A DNA stretch of 64,000 nt from Clostridia bacterium (GTDB lineage Bacteria; Bacillota; Clostridia; Monoglobales; Monoglobaceae). Under the pieces are notes generated by a model that was not told where the DNA came from, ran no database searches, and saw nothing but the letters and a program-made list of their open reading frames with translations. Where the stretch lies: positions 1 through 64,000 of the forward strand of contig JAFTJA010000008.1 in the NCBI GenBank assembly GCA_017456605.1. Reading direction: 5' to 3'. Below are positions 62,887 through 64,000 of the stretch, piece by piece. Positions within the stretch are counted from its first letter, which is position 1; the number at the start of each line of letters is the position of its first letter. A program made the translations under genes and the position numbers.

Positions 62887-62925
62887 AATCTTTGCATATA
62901 CATATGTCTGTATGTCAATTTCCGG

Positions 62926-62968
62926 AGCCGCTGAGTATCACTCGGTCGGCTATTTTTATTATTTTTAG
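62926..62968 (+). terminator. Terminator of the glycine riboswitch
   Basis: GCCGCTGAGT pairs with ACTCGGTCGGC (GCCG/CGGC and GAGT/ACTC), then TATTTTTATTATTTTT. Confidence 0.75.
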
Positions 62969-62982
62969 GAGGGTTTTTAACC

Positions 62983-64000
62983 ATGCAAGAAACATTATTA
63001 AACATCGTTGCAAAAGCCAATGCGTATCTGTCAGATTATATCCTTATCGTATTGCTTGTAGGCGTTGGTCTTTTCTTCTCAATCAAGACACGCTTTGTTC
63101 AGGTTCGTTGCTTTGGCGAAGGTATGCGGAATGTATTCGGCAACCTCAAGTTCCGTGGCGGCAAGCAAGCAAGCGGTCTCAGCTCGTTCCAGGCGCTGGC
63201 TACTGCTATTGCGGCTCAGGTTGGTACAGGTAATATAGTTGGTGCATCAGGTGCTATTTTGATAGGTGGCCCCGGTGCTATTTTCTGGATGTGGATTATT
63301 GCATTCCTCGGTATGGCTACAATTTATTCTGAAGCTGTTCTTGCTCAGGAAACAAGAGTTAAGGACGAAAATGGTGAAATCCACGGCGGTCCTGTTTATT
63401 ACATAAAGAGGGCTTTTCCAAATGGCTTCGGAACATTCCTTTCAGTCTTCTTTGCTATTGCAGCAGTTCTTGCTCTTGGTTTTATGGGAAGTATGGTTCA
63501 GTCAAACTCAATCGGTGAAACTTGTAACACTGCATTTGGTATTCCCACTTGGGTAATGGGTGCTGTTGTTGCTGCAATCGCAGCAGTTATCTTCATCGGC
63601 GGTGTTCAGAGACTTGCTTCTGTTACAGAAAAGATTGTTCCCATTATGGCACTTCTTTATATTGTTGGCGGTCTTGTTATCCTTTGCGTCCGCATCAAGT
63701 TCATTCCTGAAACATTAGGTATGATTTTCAAGTATGCATTCACACCTGATGCGTTAATCGGCGGTGGAATCGGTTATGCGCTTAAAACAGCAATCAGCCA
63801 GGGCGCAAAGAGAGGACTCTTCTCCAACGAAGCAGGTATGGGTTCAACTCCACACGCTCACGCTATGGCAAATGTAGAAAAGCCTCACGATCAAGGCGTT
63901 GCGGCTATGATTGGTGTGTTTATTGACACATTCGTAGTTCTCACAATGACAGCTCTTGTTGTTATTTCTTGTCTTTATGCAGGCAACGGTCCTCTTGCAG
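62983..64000 (+). CDS. Alanine/glycine:cation symporter (AGCS), cut by window end
   Basis: The first 339 residues of a sodium-coupled amino acid carrier. The N-terminal helix YILIVLLVGVGLFFSI, TAIAAQVGTGNIVGASGAI, GGPVYYI and the SQGAKRGLFSNEAGMGSTPHAHA signature are clear. The upstream glycine riboswitch suggests glycine as substrate or signal. RBS AGGAGGG. The gene runs beyond the right edge. Confidence 0.93.
   Translation, partial: MQETLLNIVAKANAYLSDYILIVLLVGVGLFFSIKTRFVQVRCFGEGMRNVFGNLKFRGGKQASGLSSFQALATAIAAQVGTGNIVGASGAILIGGPGAIFWMWIIAFLGMATIYSEAVLAQETRVKDENGEIHGGPVYYIKRAFPNGFGTFLSVFFAIAAVLALGFMGSMVQSNSIGETCNTAFGIPTWVMGAVVAAIAAVIFIGGVQRLASVTEKIVPIMALLYIVGGLVILCVRIKFIPETLGMIFKYAFTPDALIGGGIGYALKTAISQGAKRGLFSNEAGMGSTPHAHAMANVEKPHDQGVAAMIGVFIDTFVVLTMTALVVISCLYAGNGPLA

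Overview
The window looks like a chromosome segment of an anaerobic, spore-related, low-to-mid GC Clostridia (Firmicutes), probably a gut or rumen-type member. The support is purine-rich RBSs, Firmicutes riboregulators (FMN, lysine and glycine riboswitches, a T-box and a glmS-type ribozyme), Rex, an NfnAB-type transhydrogenase, der-plsY-gpsA and yqgF-DUF1292 gene pairs, a SleL-like LysM/GH18 protein and a two-subunit Fe-S fumarase. No rRNA, CRISPR array or transposase gene is visible. One intact tRNA (Asn) is present.

Layout. 1-5.1 kb: fumarase subunits, small membrane proteins, an acyltransferase, and a dense set of dispersed intergenic repeats. 5.2-8.7 kb: DUF4430 protein, then an amino-sugar set (hexapeptide acyltransferase, nagB, glmM) with a glmS-type ribozyme directly in front of nagB. 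8.8-14.9 kb: an accessory catabolic cluster (SDR, aldo/keto reductase, divergent DapA-like lyase, AraC regulator, ceramidase-like hydrolase, unknown protein). 15-18.3 kb: FMN riboswitch-ribU and lysine riboswitch-dapA-lysA. 18.3-21.3 kb: a candidate structured RNA and a T-box-controlled HTH-cupin-acyl-CoA synthetase fusion. 21.3-25.1 kb: flavin reductase, gpsA, plsY, der, tRNA-Asn. 25.2-28.2 kb: small membrane protein with a TetR regulator, and divergent YitT and LysR genes. 28.3-30.4 kb: palindrome array with an orphan tRNA 3' half, then a likely polymorphic toxin with overlapping immunity gene. 30.8-38.2 kb: HTH-serine dehydratase fusion, then an AraC-linked deacetylase, sugar kinase and deaminase-like operon, an M20 peptidase and a HAD phosphatase. 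38.4-44.7 kb: secreted CAP-domain protein, small proteins, then uxaC-eda-kdgK and a serine hydrolase. 44.8-52.9 kb: guaB, then a reverse-strand block (nitroreductase, ogg, P-loop/Asp23-like protein, rex, icd, acn). 52.9-53.6 kb: non-coding DNA with two DnaA boxes and a palindromic element. 53.6-64 kb: fruK-like kinase, MATE pump, yqgF, DUF1292, topB, nfnAB, SleL-like protein, and a glycine riboswitch in front of an AGCS transporter cut by the window edge.

How genes fit together. Fumarase, aconitase and isocitrate dehydrogenase give a partial TCA pathway for glutamate synthesis, with Rex and NfnAB handling redox balance. Two NagB homologues occur. The first has an intact active site, sits between acetyltransferase-like and mutase genes, and follows a GlcN6P-sensing ribozyme; this suggests it makes GlcN6P, rather than degrading it. 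The second has lost the catalytic Asp and belongs to a deacetylase-kinase operon of unknown substrate. Two separate enzymes carry an N-terminal DNA-binding HTH domain. These regulatory arrangements, the candidate RNA at 18.4 kb and the repeat families are the most unusual parts of the window.
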